A DNA stretch of 64,000 nucleotides from Paramagnetospirillum magnetotacticum MS-1 (GCF_000829825.1 NZ_JXSL01000020.1:124001-188000); one strand, 5' to 3'; counted from the first letter of the stretch, positions 49,974 through 59,956 are shown. The notes: a model not told the origin generated them from the letters alone. Made by a program: numbers and translations.

Positions 49974-50753
49974 ATGTCCGACGTGATCCAGCTGGTCCGA
50001 GACGGCGCCATCGCCACCGTGACCCTGAACCGCCCCGACCGCATGAACGCCCTGAACCTGCCCATGTGGCGCGGTTTGGCCGAGGCTTTCGAGGCCATTT
50101 CGGCGGACAAGTCCATCCATGTGGTCATCTTGCGGGGCGCCGGAACCAAGGCCTTCGCGCCCGGTGCCGATATCGAGGAATTCGACACGCTGCGCGCCAC
50201 CCCCGATCAGGCCAAGGCCTATGATCTGGTCATGCGCAAGGCGTTGGATACGGTGCGCGCCTGTCCCCAGCCGGTGATCGCCGCCATCTGGGGGCCCTGC
50301 GTCGGCGGCGGGCTGGAACTGGCGTGCTGCTGCGACATCCGGCTGTCGGCCAAATCGGGCAAGTTCGGTGTTCCCATCAACAAGATCTCGGTGGTGATGG
50401 CCTATCCTGAACTGGCCCAGATCCGCCGGGTGGCCGGTCCGGCCGCCGCCTTGGAGATCTTACTGGAAGGCCGGATCATGGAGGCCGAGGAGGCGCTTTC
50501 CAAGCGTCTGGTCAACCGGGTGGTCGACGACGAGGCGCTGGAGGCTGAACTGGCCGCCACCGCCAAGCGCATCGCGGCTGGCGCGCCGCTGGCCAATCGC
50601 TGGCACAAGGCCTTCATCGCGCGCCTGGACGATCCGACTCCGGTCTCCGAGGCGGAACTGGACGAGTGCTATCGATTCTTGGACACCAAGGATTACGCCG
50701 AGGGCCTTGCCGCCTTCCGCGCCAAGCGCAAGCCGGTCTTCACGGCGGAGTAG
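49974..50753 (+). CDS. Enoyl-CoA hydratase/isomerase family protein
   Basis: The 259-residue crotonase-fold protein has LNRPDRMNALNLPMWRGL, the CoA oxyanion segments GAGTKAFAPGADIEEF and IWGPCVGGGLELACCCDI, and an ordinary C-terminal helix domain. It probably acts on a short acyl-CoA. The second catalytic glutamate usually after FGVPE is replaced by FGVPINK, so it may be an isomerase, decarboxylase or other crotonase rather than a hydratase. It is divergent from pyrE and followed by a dispersed repeat. Confidence 0.85.
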   Translation: MSDVIQLVRDGAIATVTLNRPDRMNALNLPMWRGLAEAFEAISADKSIHVVILRGAGTKAFAPGADIEEFDTLRATPDQAKAYDLVMRKALDTVRACPQPVIAAIWGPCVGGGLELACCCDIRLSAKSGKFGVPINKISVVMAYPELAQIRRVAGPAAALEILLEGRIMEAEEALSKRLVNRVVDDEALEAELAATAKRIAAGAPLANRWHKAFIARLDDPTPVSEAELDECYRFLDTKDYAEGLAAFRAKRKPVFTAE

Positions 50754-50797
50754 GGAACGGCAGACGGTCCATAGGTTCCAACCTAATCTCACAGATC

Positions 50798-50885
50798 CGT
50801 CACCCCGGCCTCGAGCCGGGGCCCAGGAGTCGCGAAAACGGCTGGAGGTGCACTCCCTGGATCCCGGCTCAAGGCCGGGATGACG
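50798..50885. repeat. Dispersed inverted repeat, CGTCRTCCCGG family, copy 3
   Basis: About 88 bases bounded by CGTCACCCCGGCC and GGCCGGGATGACG, with inner CCCAGGAG and CTCCCTGG arms. It matches copies at 8331 and 31449. It lies between the convergent ends of the hydratase and the hypothetical gene. Confidence 0.78.
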
Positions 50886-50915
50886 ATGGGAAGCTTAAGC
50901 GAGCGCTTCGTGGCC

Positions 50916-51899
50916 TTACCCCCGCAAGGCCGCTTCCATCAACTGGGGCATGGCTTTGAGGTCGGTGTGGGAGCCGACCTCGCGCTTGTCCAGGCGCAAG
51001 GCGATGGCGGCGACCACGGCGGGCTTGCCGGGAATGCCGAACTGGGTGCGGAAACCGGCCCGGCCCAGCAGCTTGTAGGCGGTGACCATGGCGATGGCCG
51101 CCTGGAAGGTGCTGAGGTTCAGGCGGGCGAACAGGTCGGCATGGACCAGATCGTTGATTTCGCCCAGGGCGGCGACCAGTTCGCGGGTCTCGGATTCGGG
51201 GCGGGTGCCCAGCACCTTGATCACGGCGGTATCGTTCAGAGCCGTCCACCAGAGCTGTTCGCGCTGAGGCAGGTCGGGCTGCGACGGCGGGCGCGGGGCG
51301 TGGAGGGGGATCAGGGAGGGCGCCGCGGCGGCGGCGGTGATGGAATCCAGGATTTCCGCCTCGCGGATGTCAAGCAGGCGCGGGCCCATCTCCTGCACCT
51401 TGGCCAAGGGCAGCGGGGCGTAATGGGGAACCAGCGGCACCTGCCAGTCATGGATCAGATATTCGTTGATGGCCTTGTACATGGCGCCCGCCTTCGACTT
51501 GGGATCGTTGGGGTCGCCGCCCAGGGTGGCCTTGAAGTGGCGCTTGGCATGGGTGCGCACGATCATGGCGATGACGTCGTGCACCGACCGGCCGCAGCGC
51601 AGCGCCACGAAGTCGTCATTGACCGGCCGCCCGCGCGCATCCACCAGCAGATTGCGGAAGGCCGAGCGGTTGCGGCGGAAGATGGAGATACAGCCGTGCA
51701 GCATCTCGGAATTGGCCATGACCAGATCGTAGAACTCTTCCCCCGAAGTGCCTTCGAAGGCGGGGATCAGCGCGCGGAAGACCTCGGCCACGCGGCCTTT
51801 CAGCGTATCGTTGATGACGCGGACGGCATCATTGTGGCTGTGGGGCAGCTTTGCGGCGGCTCCTGCAGTCCTTTTCACACTGATATCGTCCCGTGGCAT
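50916..51899 (-). CDS. Conserved hypothetical protein (327 aa)
   Basis: I do not recognise this family. There is no signal peptide or membrane segment. The N-terminal half is basic and contains VFRALIPAFEGTSGEEFYDL, IFRRNRSAFRNLLVD and IAMIVRTHAKRHFKA. A Pro-rich hinge (HAPRPPSQPDLP, about residues 203-214) joins it to a helical C-terminal half (ELVAALGEINDLVHADLFAR). The layout suggests a two-domain soluble protein. It is transcribed alone. Confidence 0.6.
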   Translation of the reverse strand: MPRDDISVKRTAGAAAKLPHSHNDAVRVINDTLKGRVAEVFRALIPAFEGTSGEEFYDLVMANSEMLHGCISIFRRNRSAFRNLLVDARGRPVNDDFVALRCGRSVHDVIAMIVRTHAKRHFKATLGGDPNDPKSKAGAMYKAINEYLIHDWQVPLVPHYAPLPLAKVQEMGPRLLDIREAEILDSITAAAAAPSLIPLHAPRPPSQPDLPQREQLWWTALNDTAVIKVLGTRPESETRELVAALGEINDLVHADLFARLNLSTFQAAIAMVTAYKLLGRAGFRTQFGIPGKPAVVAAIALRLDKREVGSHTDLKAMPQLMEAALRG

Positions 51900-52021
51900 T
51901 TACATCTGCCCCTGGCGGCAGGAAATCCGACGCCAGTTTTAGGTTATCGGGACTTTACCTGTGCTGCAAAGCACAAATTATGGTTCTTTGTAGCGCTATG
52001 CTATTGAATAGGCTTAATACT

Positions 52022-54964
52022 TTATCCTTTCGCATAGTCCGAAAGGAGGTTTGTCAGGGCTTCCTGCAATTGGGGGAGTTCCACCGGCTTGGACAGATAG
52101 GAGTCCATTCCGGCCTCAAGGCAGCGTTCAGCCTCGCCCGCTAAGGCGTTGGCGGTGAGCGCCAGGATGGGCGTATGGCGGCCTTTTCCCTCCTCTTCGG
52201 CCCGGATGGCGGCGGTGAGCTGAAACCCGTCCATGATGGGCATGTGGCAGTCGGTGAGGACCAAGGAATAGGGCCTGGCCCGCCAGGCGGCCAGGGCCGC
52301 CGAACCGTCGGGAAAAACCTCGGCGGCGAAACCCAGCAGATGCAACTGGCGGCGGATCACCTGCTGGTTCACCGGGTGGTCCTCGGCCACCAGGATGGGG
52401 GCGCCGGTCCAGGAGGTGGGGCGCGGAGCCGGAGGCGGCTGCGGGGGGCTGGCGGGACGCGGCTGAGCCGATGGCCCCACCACCCGTGTCACCGCCGCGA
52501 CGATCTGGGCGCGGCTGAGCGGACGGCCGAGGAATCCCAGGCAGTTGGGCAGTCGTTCCAATTGAAACCGTTCCGCTCCATCCCGTCCCCCGATGAACAG
52601 CAAGGGGGTCGTGCCCATGGGAGCCAATTGGCCGGGCGAGAGCGAATCGGCGGCGATCAGGGCGAGGTCGAAGGGCGCCTGGGTGGCGGTGGCCTTGGCG
52701 GAGGCGGCTTCGGCCTCCCTGGGGCCGGGAACGCGGACCACGGCGGCGCCGCCTTGCTCGGTGACCAGGGCGGCCAGGGTCCGCTCCTCGGTATCGGGAT
52801 CGACGATCAGAATGCGCAGCCCCATGAAGGCGGCCTCTGTTTGCTCGGCGAGATTGTCGGGCGCGGCATCCTCGGCGGTGGGCAGGGGCAGGCGGCACCA
52901 GAAGGACGAGCCCACATTCGGTTCGGATTCGAAGCCAGCTGTTCCATCCATCAGGTCCACCAGACGCCGGGTAATGGACAGGCCCAGCCCTGTCCCGCCG
53001 AAGCGCCTTGTGGTCGAGCTTTCCGCCTGGGTAAAGGGCTGGAACAGGCGGTCGCGCAGGGCATCTTCGATGCCGATACCGGTATCGACCACCCGAATGG
53101 AAACCATGACCCGGCCCTGTTCGTCCGTGCCGCACCGGCCCACATGGATGGCGACCAGCCCCTGGGCGGTGAACTTCACCGCATTGCCAGCCAGGTTGAA
53201 CAGAATCTGGCGCAGCCGCACCGGATCGGCCAGCACCAGGGGCGGCAGGCCAGGATCGACGAAGGTTGAGATGGAAAGCGACTTGGCCGCCGCCGCAGGG
53301 CTGATGGTCTGGACGACGCTATCGACCATGCGGTCGAGACGGACGGGTTCTTGTTCCAGTTCCAGGCGTCCGGCCTCGATCTTCGAGAAATCCAGCACAT
53401 CGTCAAGAATACGCAGCAGCGCCAACCCGGAATCGCGGGTGGTGGAGACCAGATCGCGCTGATCACTGTCCAGTTCGGTGTGGTCCAGAAGTTCGATCAT
53501 GCCGATCACCCCATTCATGGGGGTGCGTATTTCGTGGCTCATGGCGGCGAGAAAGGCCGATTTGGCCACATTGGCCGCTTCGGCGCTTTCCTTGGCGATG
53601 GTCAGGGCCTGGATGGCCGAATCGCGGCCGCGATTGGCCTCGTGGAACTTGGCCAGGACACGATTGAAGGCGGCGGCGATCTCGGCGGCCTCGGTCTCCG
53701 GGGCGGCGGCCACCGGCTGGGCGAAGGAGGAGGAGTGTTCGTGGGCCTCCATCTGGGCCAGCAGGTCTTGAAGGGTGCTGCGGTTGGCCTCCTCGGCGCG
53801 GCGTCCGGCCTCGGCCCGTTCGGCCTCGAGGCGTTGCTTTTCCATGGAGTTGCGCTTGAACACCTCGACGGTACGGGCCATGGCCGCCAGTTCGTCCTGC
53901 AGCTCGCGGCCTTCCACCTCGCGCGACCAGTCGCCGCCCGCCCCGGCCTCCATGGTCTCGCGCAGGCGCTGGAGCGGCGAGCGGATGGATTGCCCGATCA
54001 TCCAGCTGACCCAGGCGCCGACCAGCAGCAGGACCAGCGCGGCCCCGGCTCCCGCCACGGCGAGGCGCAGCAACTGATGCCGCGAACGGCGCTGCAGCTT
54101 TTCCTCGCGGTCACGGCCCTGGATGGTCAGCCGGTCGATGGCCGCCGACATGACCGCCTGACTGGCGTCCACCTCATCGGTGAGGATGCGCGAGCGCTCG
54201 TCAAAGCCGCGCGCGATGGCGTCGATGGCTGCCGACAGGGTGCGCGCCCTTGTGCCGATCACCGCCAGGGCGTCGCGCTGCAGGTCGCTGCTGGCCAGTT
54301 GGGTCAGGGCGGGGACGGTATCGGTCACCCGTTGCAGGCTGGCATGGGCGTTGATGGCGCCCGCCCCCACGCCGTTGAAGTAGAAGGCGTTGATGGAAAT
54401 CAGGGCTTCGACGAAATTCTCGTGGGATTTGACCAGGGCCGGGCTCAAGGGGTCGTTGCCACGTGAACGGGCGGTGGAGTTGAGAATGGCGTAAAGGCCG
54501 GACATCTCGCTGGTCGATTGCAGCACGTCGCTTTCATATAGGCGCAAGATGTCGGCGTTGATGGCCTTCAGCGTCTGGAAACCCGACACGAAGCGCCGCG
54601 CCGCCTGATGCATGGCGCTGGCATCCTCGGACAGCGGCTTTTCATGGGCGGTGGCGTCGCCCATGGCCACGAACAGCTCTTCCGAGCGGCGCATGGCGTC
54701 CTTCAAAAGGTCGTCGGTGGGATTGGCCAGATACTGGCGGATCATGCCCTGGAGGCGCGAGGCGCGGATGTCGATCTCGGCCAGGGCGCTGGTGCGGTGC
54801 TGGACGGTCCGCAACTCGTCCAGGTCGGAATCCATGACCGAGGCGGCGTGCCAGCCCAGGCCGCCCACCGCCAGGGCCACGCAAACATTGAGAGCCACCA
54901 CCAGCGGAATACGCCAGGCGATGGGCAATACTCTGATCCAACCAACGAAGCGCGCATACGCCAT
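52022..54964 (-). CDS. Membrane hybrid sensor histidine kinase
   Basis: The 980-residue protein has membrane helices near residues 17-38 and 299-323 around a large helical periplasmic domain, then a HAMP region and a coiled coil. The HisKA domain has H477 in [12 protein letters not shown] and the ATPase domain has [10 protein letters not shown] and GGTGLGLSI. Two receiver regions follow. The first ([16 protein letters not shown]) is degenerate; the second ([37 protein letters not shown]) is intact. It should autophosphorylate and pass phosphate to its own receiver, then to an Hpt protein elsewhere. ATG 54964 is chosen; earlier ATGs lack better ribosome binding sites. Confidence 0.88.
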   Translation of the reverse strand: MAYARFVGWIRVLPIAWRIPLVVALNVCVALAVGGLGWHAASVMDSDLDELRTVQHRTSALAEIDIRASRLQGMIRQYLANPTDDLLKDAMRRSEELFVAMGDATAHEKPLSEDASAMHQAARRFVSGFQTLKAINADILRLYESDVLQSTSEMSGLYAILNSTARSRGNDPLSPALVKSHENFVEALISINAFYFNGVGAGAINAHASLQRVTDTVPALTQLASSDLQRDALAVIGTRARTLSAAIDAIARGFDERSRILTDEVDASQAVMSAAIDRLTIQGRDREEKLQRRSRHQLLRLAVAGAGAALVLLLVGAWVSWMIGQSIRSPLQRLRETMEAGAGGDWSREVEGRELQDELAAMARTVEVFKRNSMEKQRLEAERAEAGRRAEEANRSTLQDLLAQMEAHEHSSSFAQPVAAAPETEAAEIAAAFNRVLAKFHEANRGRDSAIQALTIAKESAEAANVAKSAFLAAMSHEIRTPMNGVIGMIELLDHTELDSDQRDLVSTTRDSGLALLRILDDVLDFSKIEAGRLELEQEPVRLDRMVDSVVQTISPAAAAKSLSISTFVDPGLPPLVLADPVRLRQILFNLAGNAVKFTAQGLVAIHVGRCGTDEQGRVMVSIRVVDTGIGIEDALRDRLFQPFTQAESSTTRRFGGTGLGLSITRRLVDLMDGTAGFESEPNVGSSFWCRLPLPTAEDAAPDNLAEQTEAAFMGLRILIVDPDTEERTLAALVTEQGGAAVVRVPGPREAEAASAKATATQAPFDLALIAADSLSPGQLAPMGTTPLLFIGGRDGAERFQLERLPNCLGFLGRPLSRAQIVAAVTRVVGPSAQPRPASPPQPPPAPRPTSWTGAPILVAEDHPVNQQVIRRQLHLLGFAAEVFPDGSAALAAWRARPYSLVLTDCHMPIMDGFQLTAAIRAEEEGKGRHTPILALTANALAGEAERCLEAGMDSYLSKPVELPQLQEALTNLLSDYAKG

Positions 54965-55100
54965 GACCGGCGGGTCCCATCCTTGGTCACCTCGACCCAT
55001 GGTACAAGCGGAGGGGGGGCGGGGGAAGGGCGGTAGCCGCCAAACCACTTAAAAAGCTGACGATTTCAGTTCGGCATGGGCCCCATGCCTTCAGGCTGGC

Positions 55101-55114
55101 TTGACCGAAATCAA
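55101..55114 (+). promoter_or_regulatory. FNR/Dnr-type box upstream of the NsrR-like gene
   Basis: TTGACCGAAATCAA fits the TTGA-N6-TCAA inverted repeat of FNR-family regulators at correct spacing. It lies 55 bases before the Rrf2 gene ATG and suggests anaerobic or nitric-oxide-linked expression. Confidence 0.5.
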
Positions 55115-55169
55115 AGATTACCCCAGCATGTTCTGAGTTCACCCAATTTTAATGTGGATATTCCCTGCC

Positions 55170-55592
55170 ATGCGTCTCACCCTGCATACGGATTATGCCC
55201 TGCGTGTTCTCGTCCATGTGGGGCGGCAGAATGGCGATCTGGTCACCATCAACGAGATCGCCGAGCGCTACGGCATTTCCAAGAACCACCTGACCAAGGT
55301 TGTGCACCAGCTGGGGCGCTCGGGATATCTGGAGACTGTGCGGGGCAAGTATGGCGGTGTCCGCCTGCTGCGCCAGCCCGAGGATGTGAAGCTGGGCCAG
55401 TTCATCCGCGAGACCGAGGACGATTTCGCGCTGGTCCGCTGCATGCGCTGCGACTCTCCCGACGAATGCCGCCTGAATGCCGGATGTATCGCCCGTGACG
55501 CGCTGTCGTCGGGTCTGTCGGCCTTCTTCAAGGTTCTGGACGGTTATACCCTGGCAGACATGCTCGATAACGAGCGCCAGGCGGCGGAATAA
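55170..55592 (+). CDS. Rrf2-family regulator, NsrR-like
   Basis: The 140-residue protein has a winged helix (MRLTLHTDYALRVLVHVG, INEIAERYGISKNHLTKVVH, TVRGKYGGVRLL) and a cysteine cluster CMRCDSPDECRLNAGC in the position where NsrR and IscR bind an iron-sulfur cluster. The LHTDYALRVL start and SKNHLTKVV helix favour NsrR, which senses nitric oxide. A fourth cysteine in the cluster is unusual. ATG 55170 is used. An FNR-type box lies upstream. No NO-detoxification gene is adjacent. Confidence 0.85.
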   Translation: MRLTLHTDYALRVLVHVGRQNGDLVTINEIAERYGISKNHLTKVVHQLGRSGYLETVRGKYGGVRLLRQPEDVKLGQFIRETEDDFALVRCMRCDSPDECRLNAGCIARDALSSGLSAFFKVLDGYTLADMLDNERQAAE

Positions 55593-55786
55593 TCCCAGCC
55601 TCTGGATAATCCGGGCACTGTTTCCTTGCTCAGGGCTGCCATCCCCGTGAGAGCGGGAATGATGAAGACGGGTAAGGACGGGGTTCCTTCATCCGATGGC
55701 CTGGGCATTATCCTACGGATGGGTTTTCACTTTGCTGCATCTGGTGTATCCCTTTGCCGTCATAGAGCTTTGGGGGGGAGGGGAAA

Positions 55787-56569
55787 ATGGCCGCCTTTGA
55801 TAACGCCGACAACGAGAACGAGCTTCGGGTCATCAACGAGTTCCTGGAAGAGCTGCGCGACACCGCCAGCCAGCTTCAGGTGCTGGTCGGCAATATGCGG
55901 TCTAAAAGCATCACTCCGGCCGATGGTCTGGCCACCCTGAAGCGCGAGGCCAGCAATCTGCGCAGCACCGCCCAGGGCCTGTCCCTGCCCATGATCAAGC
56001 TGGTCACCCACCGTTTCGACGAATATGTGGGCGAGCTGAAGGAAGCTGGATCGGCCGAACTGGATGAAATCCAGGTTTTCGTCGACAAGATCGAGAAGCT
56101 GGCCGATGGCGAGCAGATCTCCGAGGCCGATGCCCCCGCCGTGGTGCGTTCCCTGCCCGCCAAGCGCACCGCCGACATCGATTTCGGCAAGATCGAGAAA
56201 AAGAACGTCGAGATTTTGCTGGTGGTGCCGGAGAAGGCCATGTCGCGCATCGTCGAGCGCGAACTGGCGGCCTGCGGCTATCGCACATCCACCATCCGCG
56301 ACGGCTTTTCCGCCATGGAGACCGTGGTGCGGACCCGCCCAGACATGGTGATCGCCTCGGTGGAACTGGGCCTGCTGTCGGGCGTCGATCTGGGCTGTGC
56401 GCTAGGCGCCATGCCGGTGACCGAGAGCATTCCCTTCGCCCTGTTCACCAGCTATGAATGGGGCAATCCCAAGCTGAAGGGCCTGCCGCCCAGGGCGTCG
56501 CTGATCCGCAAGGGGGCTAAGTTCGGCGACGATCTGGCCGAAACCCTGGCGCGGTTCAACATCACCTAA
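55787..56569 (+). CDS. Helical domain plus degenerate receiver domain protein
   Basis: This 260-residue protein has an all-helical N-terminal half (about residues 10-105, VINEFLEELRDTASQLQVLV and following) and a C-terminal domain with receiver-like order (VEILLVVPEKAMSRIVEREL, SAMETVVRTRPDMVIASVEL, RASLIRKGAKF). The phosphoacceptor aspartate is replaced: RPDMVIASVEL has Ser where Asp is expected, and the acidic pair near the first strand is absent. It probably works as a phosphorylation-independent adaptor. It lies between an Rrf2 regulator and a hydrolase gene, with no cognate kinase adjacent. Confidence 0.65.
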   Translation: MAAFDNADNENELRVINEFLEELRDTASQLQVLVGNMRSKSITPADGLATLKREASNLRSTAQGLSLPMIKLVTHRFDEYVGELKEAGSAELDEIQVFVDKIEKLADGEQISEADAPAVVRSLPAKRTADIDFGKIEKKNVEILLVVPEKAMSRIVERELAACGYRTSTIRDGFSAMETVVRTRPDMVIASVELGLLSGVDLGCALGAMPVTESIPFALFTSYEWGNPKLKGLPPRASLIRKGAKFGDDLAETLARFNIT

Positions 56570-56580
56570 AGACAGCCGCC

Positions 56581-57417
56581 ATGACGTCGTCCCGCTCCCG
56601 CTATCTTTCCGTCATGGGGCGGGAACTTCATGTCACCGAATGGGGGGATGAGGCCGCGCCCGCCCTGGTCATGTGGCACGGCCTGGCCCGGACCGGACGG
56701 GATTTCGACACCCTGGCGGCCCATTTCTGCGACCGCTACCGGGTGGTCTGCCCCGACACATTGGGACGCGGCCTGTCGGGCTGGTCTCGGGTGCCCCGGC
56801 GGGACTACACCCTGGCCGCCTATATGAAGCATGCCTTGGAACTGCTCGGTCTGTTGGGCATCGACCGCGTGACATGGATCGGCACCTCCATGGGGGGCGC
56901 GTTGGGCATGCTGCTGGCGGCGGGTCCCTTGGCCGGGCGCATGGACCGGCTGGTGATGAACGATATCGGCCCCACCCTCAATCCCGTGGCGGTGGAGCGC
57001 ATCCGCAACTACCTCGCCCAGCATCCCAGCTTCCGCACCATGACCGAGTTCGAGGCCTATCTGCGTCAGGTCTACCGGCCTTACGGTTTTCAGACCGACC
57101 TGGAGTGGCGGCGCATGACCGAGACTTCGGCAAGGCGGCGCGGCGACGGGCGCATCACCCCCCATTACGATCCCGCGGTCATGCGGGTCTTCGCCGAAAC
57201 GGCGGGCGATTACGAGGCCTGGGGCGAATACGACCTGATTACATGTCCGACACTGGTGCTGCGTGGCGCCGAATCCGATCTCTTGCTGCCCGAGGTGGCC
57301 CAGGAGATGACCCGGCGCGGTCCCAAGGCAAGGCTGGTGACGGTTGCGGGCTGCGGCCACGCCCCGTCCCTCAATGTGCCCGAGCAGATCGGGGTGATCG
57401 AGGATTTCCTGGCCTGA
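56581..57417 (+). CDS. Alpha/beta hydrolase
   Basis: The 278-residue protein has the oxyanion segment VMWHGLARTGRDFDTLA, the nucleophile elbow IGTSMGGALGMLL (Ser about 103), an acid in VLRGAESDLLL and the catalytic histidine in VAGCGHAPSLN. It resembles esterases and lyases of the haloalkane dehalogenase superfamily. The substrate is unknown. It starts 11 bases after the degenerate receiver gene, so the two are probably cotranscribed. Confidence 0.82.
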   Translation: MTSSRSRYLSVMGRELHVTEWGDEAAPALVMWHGLARTGRDFDTLAAHFCDRYRVVCPDTLGRGLSGWSRVPRRDYTLAAYMKHALELLGLLGIDRVTWIGTSMGGALGMLLAAGPLAGRMDRLVMNDIGPTLNPVAVERIRNYLAQHPSFRTMTEFEAYLRQVYRPYGFQTDLEWRRMTETSARRRGDGRITPHYDPAVMRVFAETAGDYEAWGEYDLITCPTLVLRGAESDLLLPEVAQEMTRRGPKARLVTVAGCGHAPSLNVPEQIGVIEDFLA

Positions 57418-57455
57418 CCGGCCCGCCACGGGCCGAAACCCAAGACAGGCTGTGA

Positions 57456-58217
57456 TCAGTCCCTGATGCCGAACTTGCGCCACAACCGGGTCAGGGTTCC
57501 GTCCAGGTCCATATGGGTCAGCAGGCGGTCGATCTCGTCGGTGGAGATCGGTCCGTTGGTCCGCACCAGGGCACGGTGGGCATAGCGCTGGTCAAAGCGT
57601 TCGGAGACCAGCAACCGGGGGGCGGCATCGGGATGAGTCCGCTGCCAGCGCTTGAGATAGGCGTCGGTGACCACCGCCACGTCGCCCCTCTCCTTGAGGA
57701 TCATTTCGATGCTGGCGGCATTGTCCTTGACCAGAATCATGCGAAAACGGGACGCCAGCACGGCCGGGTCGGCCTCGAATCCAGCGAAACCGTAGTGATA
57801 GCCCAGGATGCCCACCATGCGCTTGCCCGTCAGGTCGGCGAAGTACTCCTGTCCTCTCTCCGGCTTGGCCTGGGCGATGTACAACTCGCCGCCGTCCAGA
57901 TAGACCCGCGAGGGCTGAATCGGCAGCTTGCGCTCGGTCCAGCCCCAATCGGGGCTTTCGAACAAGATGACGTCGAACTGGCCCGCCTCGAAATCCTTGT
58001 AGCGGCGGTTGGGCGAGGTGGGCACGAACTGGAAGACGTAGCGGTCCTGATGGGCGTTCATGGCCTCGATCAGTCCCAGGGCCAGACCCTCGGGTTTGCC
58101 CTGGGCGCCGGCCTCCACGAAGGGGGCGAACTCGTATCCCCCCACCTTGACGATCTGTGCGGCCCAGGCAGGCAGGGCCGACATCAAGCTCAAGATGATG
58201 AGAGCCGCTCTCAGCAT
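57456..58217 (-). CDS. Periplasmic amino-acid-binding-like protein (SBP family 3)
   Basis: The 253-residue precursor has a signal peptide ending LPAWAAQ and a type 3 extracellular solute-binding fold: GYEFAPFVEAGAQGKPEGLALGLIEAMNA, FDVILFESPDWGW, GKRMVGILGYHYGFAGF, GDVAVVTDAYLKRW. No ABC transporter genes are adjacent, so it may be an orphan sensor or capture protein. It converges on the hydrolase gene. Confidence 0.78.
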   Translation of the reverse strand: MLRAALIILSLMSALPAWAAQIVKVGGYEFAPFVEAGAQGKPEGLALGLIEAMNAHQDRYVFQFVPTSPNRRYKDFEAGQFDVILFESPDWGWTERKLPIQPSRVYLDGGELYIAQAKPERGQEYFADLTGKRMVGILGYHYGFAGFEADPAVLASRFRMILVKDNAASIEMILKERGDVAVVTDAYLKRWQRTHPDAAPRLLVSERFDQRYAHRALVRTNGPISTDEIDRLLTHMDLDGTLTRLWRKFGIRD

Positions 58218-58315
58218 CGGCCATCCCCTTCGCTACATTAGGTCACAACTCGCGTACTATGCCCTATGGAGGTGGGATGGGGAAGGGGGGAAGATGCGTG
58301 GAAGGGGTGAGGGGA

Positions 58316-59749
58316 TCAGGCCAGGACGCGGTTGCGGCCTTCGGCCTTGGCACGGTACAGCGCCGTATCGGCGCGGGCCAGGATCTGATCCAGGGATGTC
58401 TCCTCCGCCCTGCGTTCGGCGACGCCCAGGCTGGTGGTGAGGCGAAGCGGTGCCTCATTCTCGCCCAAGGGCAAGACGATGGCCGCCACGGCTTCGCGCA
58501 GGCGTTCCGCGACCAGCAGGGCTCCGGCCAGGGGCGTTTCCGGCAGCATGGCGGCGAATTCCTCGCCCCCCAAACGGCCGAAGGAATCGATTTCGCGCAG
58601 ATTGGCGCGGATGGCGGCGGTGGCGGCTTTCAGCGCCCTGTCCCCCACCGCGTGCCCGTGGCGGTCGTTGACCTGCTTGAAATGGTCGATATCGATCATC
58701 AGCACCGAGACGGAGCCGCCATAGCGGCTGGCCCGTTCAAGCTCCTGTTCAGCCACGACGAAGAAGGCACGGCGGTTGAGGCAGCCGGTCAGTTCGTCGG
58801 TGGTGGCCAGATGGCGCAACTGGCTTTCCATGCGCTTGCGTTCGGTGATGTCGGTGACGATGCCGATAGTGCCCATGGGTTCGTCCGGCATGCCGCGGCA
58901 ATCGCTGATCACCATTGCCTTGTTGACCACCAGGGTGCGCGGATCGCCCGGCCGGTCGAGGGACGCCTCGAAGGCCAGCCCACCCGGCCCGCCCGCTTTA
59001 AGGCTCATATCGGCCAACTGGTCCAGCCCGGCCAGGGGCTGGGGCAGGACCGAATGTGCGGGCTGGCCGTGCCAGTCCGTGCCGTCCACGGCGAACATCT
59101 CGCGGAAGGCGCGGTTGTAAAGTCGCAGCGAGCCGTCGGGATCGGTGAACCACAGGGGATTGGGCAGGGTTTCCACCAGGCTTTCGGCGAAGCGCCGCGC
59201 CTCGTCCAACTGGCAGGTGCGCTCCTCCACCCGGCGTTCCAGATTGGACGCCATCGCCTCGATGGTCGAGAGGTGAATCCAGGAACGCAGCCCGCCGATC
59301 AGCGAGGTGAACAGCTTCTGGGCGGTCAGTTCGGTCTTGGAGCGGTAGTCGTTGATGTCATAGGCCAGCATGACGTCACGCTCGGGCGCTTCGCCCGGCT
59401 GGCCGGTGCGCAGGACGATGGCGAGGCGGCGGTTGCCAAGATCGTCGCGCACATGGCGGATCAGAGACAACCCGGCATCGGGCGTCTCCATCACCACATC
59501 CAGCAGCATCACCGGAATGTCGTCGCGCGTGCTCAGCACGGTGCGGGCCTCGGCGCCCGACATGGCGCTGATCACCTCGAACCCTTTGCCCTGGAAACTG
59601 AAATCGCGCAGCAGAACCCGCGTCATGGAATGAACGTCGGGGTCGTCATCCACAACCAGGACAGGCCAAGTGGCATTTCCGTCGGCCTCGGGGCGGCTTT
59701 CCGCCCGACGCAGGGTAAGTTTGACCTTGTCGTCCGCGCTTTTGCTCAT
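58316..59749 (-). CDS. Receiver-PAS-GGDEF response regulator (diguanylate cyclase)
   Basis: The 477-residue protein has a receiver domain (VLVVDDDPDVHSMTRVLLRD, phospho-Asp D84 in LLDVVMETPDAG) with an extended C-terminal helix (YDINDYRSKTELTAQKLF), a coiled coil, a PAS domain (about 190-305) and a GGDEF domain with GGEEF (394-398) and an REID inhibitory site (385-388). It should make cyclic di-GMP when phosphorylated. Its receiver is closely similar to that of the receiver-kinase at 61925, indicating duplication. It lies downstream of the SiaB/SiaC-like genes, separated from the last kinase by 205 bases containing a repeat. ATG 59749 is used. Confidence 0.9.
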   Translation of the reverse strand: MSKSADDKVKLTLRRAESRPEADGNATWPVLVVDDDPDVHSMTRVLLRDFSFQGKGFEVISAMSGAEARTVLSTRDDIPVMLLDVVMETPDAGLSLIRHVRDDLGNRRLAIVLRTGQPGEAPERDVMLAYDINDYRSKTELTAQKLFTSLIGGLRSWIHLSTIEAMASNLERRVEERTCQLDEARRFAESLVETLPNPLWFTDPDGSLRLYNRAFREMFAVDGTDWHGQPAHSVLPQPLAGLDQLADMSLKAGGPGGLAFEASLDRPGDPRTLVVNKAMVISDCRGMPDEPMGTIGIVTDITERKRMESQLRHLATTDELTGCLNRRAFFVVAEQELERASRYGGSVSVLMIDIDHFKQVNDRHGHAVGDRALKAATAAIRANLREIDSFGRLGGEEFAAMLPETPLAGALLVAERLREAVAAIVLPLGENEAPLRLTTSLGVAERRAEETSLDQILARADTALYRAKAEGRNRVLA

Positions 59750-59819
59750 GGGCTTATGCTCTACCCCTGAGTTGAGCCAAGCCACCCCCGCATTGAACCG
59801 GAGTGTGACGAAGGATTAG

Positions 59820-59908
59820 AGCACCGAGCCTCAAATATGAGGCGCGGTGCTGATGAGAGCATTGAGCGAGCGGCCAAGGGCGCGGAGGCGCCCGCTAAGG
59901 CAGAGGGC
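59820..59908 (+). repeat. Dispersed structured element, divergent copy 3
   Basis: Hairpin A (59820-59851; AGCACCG-a-GCCTCA paired with TGAGGC-g-CGGTGCT) is followed by a shorter spacer and hairpin B (GGGCGC-GGAG-GCGCCC, 59878-59893) and a tail GCTAAGGCAGAGGGC. It shares the layout and the CGGAG hairpin with copies 1 and 2 but lacks most of their 30-base box. Confidence 0.45.
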
Positions 59909-59923
59909 AAAATAAATGAAGCC

Positions 59924-59956
59924 AAAGCGTGATGCATATTTAAGGCATCACGCTTT
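59924..59956 (-). terminator. Perfect 12-bp hairpin at the 3' end of a histidine kinase gene
   Basis: AAAGCGTGATGC pairs with GCATCACGCTTT around a 9-base loop. It overlaps the stop codon of the kinase gene at 59955. On the minus strand the stem is followed by GGCTTCATTTATTTT, a weak T-rich tail, so it may be a terminator or an RNA-stabilising hairpin between the kinase and the GGDEF gene. Confidence 0.45.

Noticed and set aside
55630-55665. CCCCGTGAGAGCGGG short inverted repeat before the degenerate-receiver gene
   Set aside because: A short GC palindrome resembling a general dispersed repeat; a single weak copy was not enough to call a feature.
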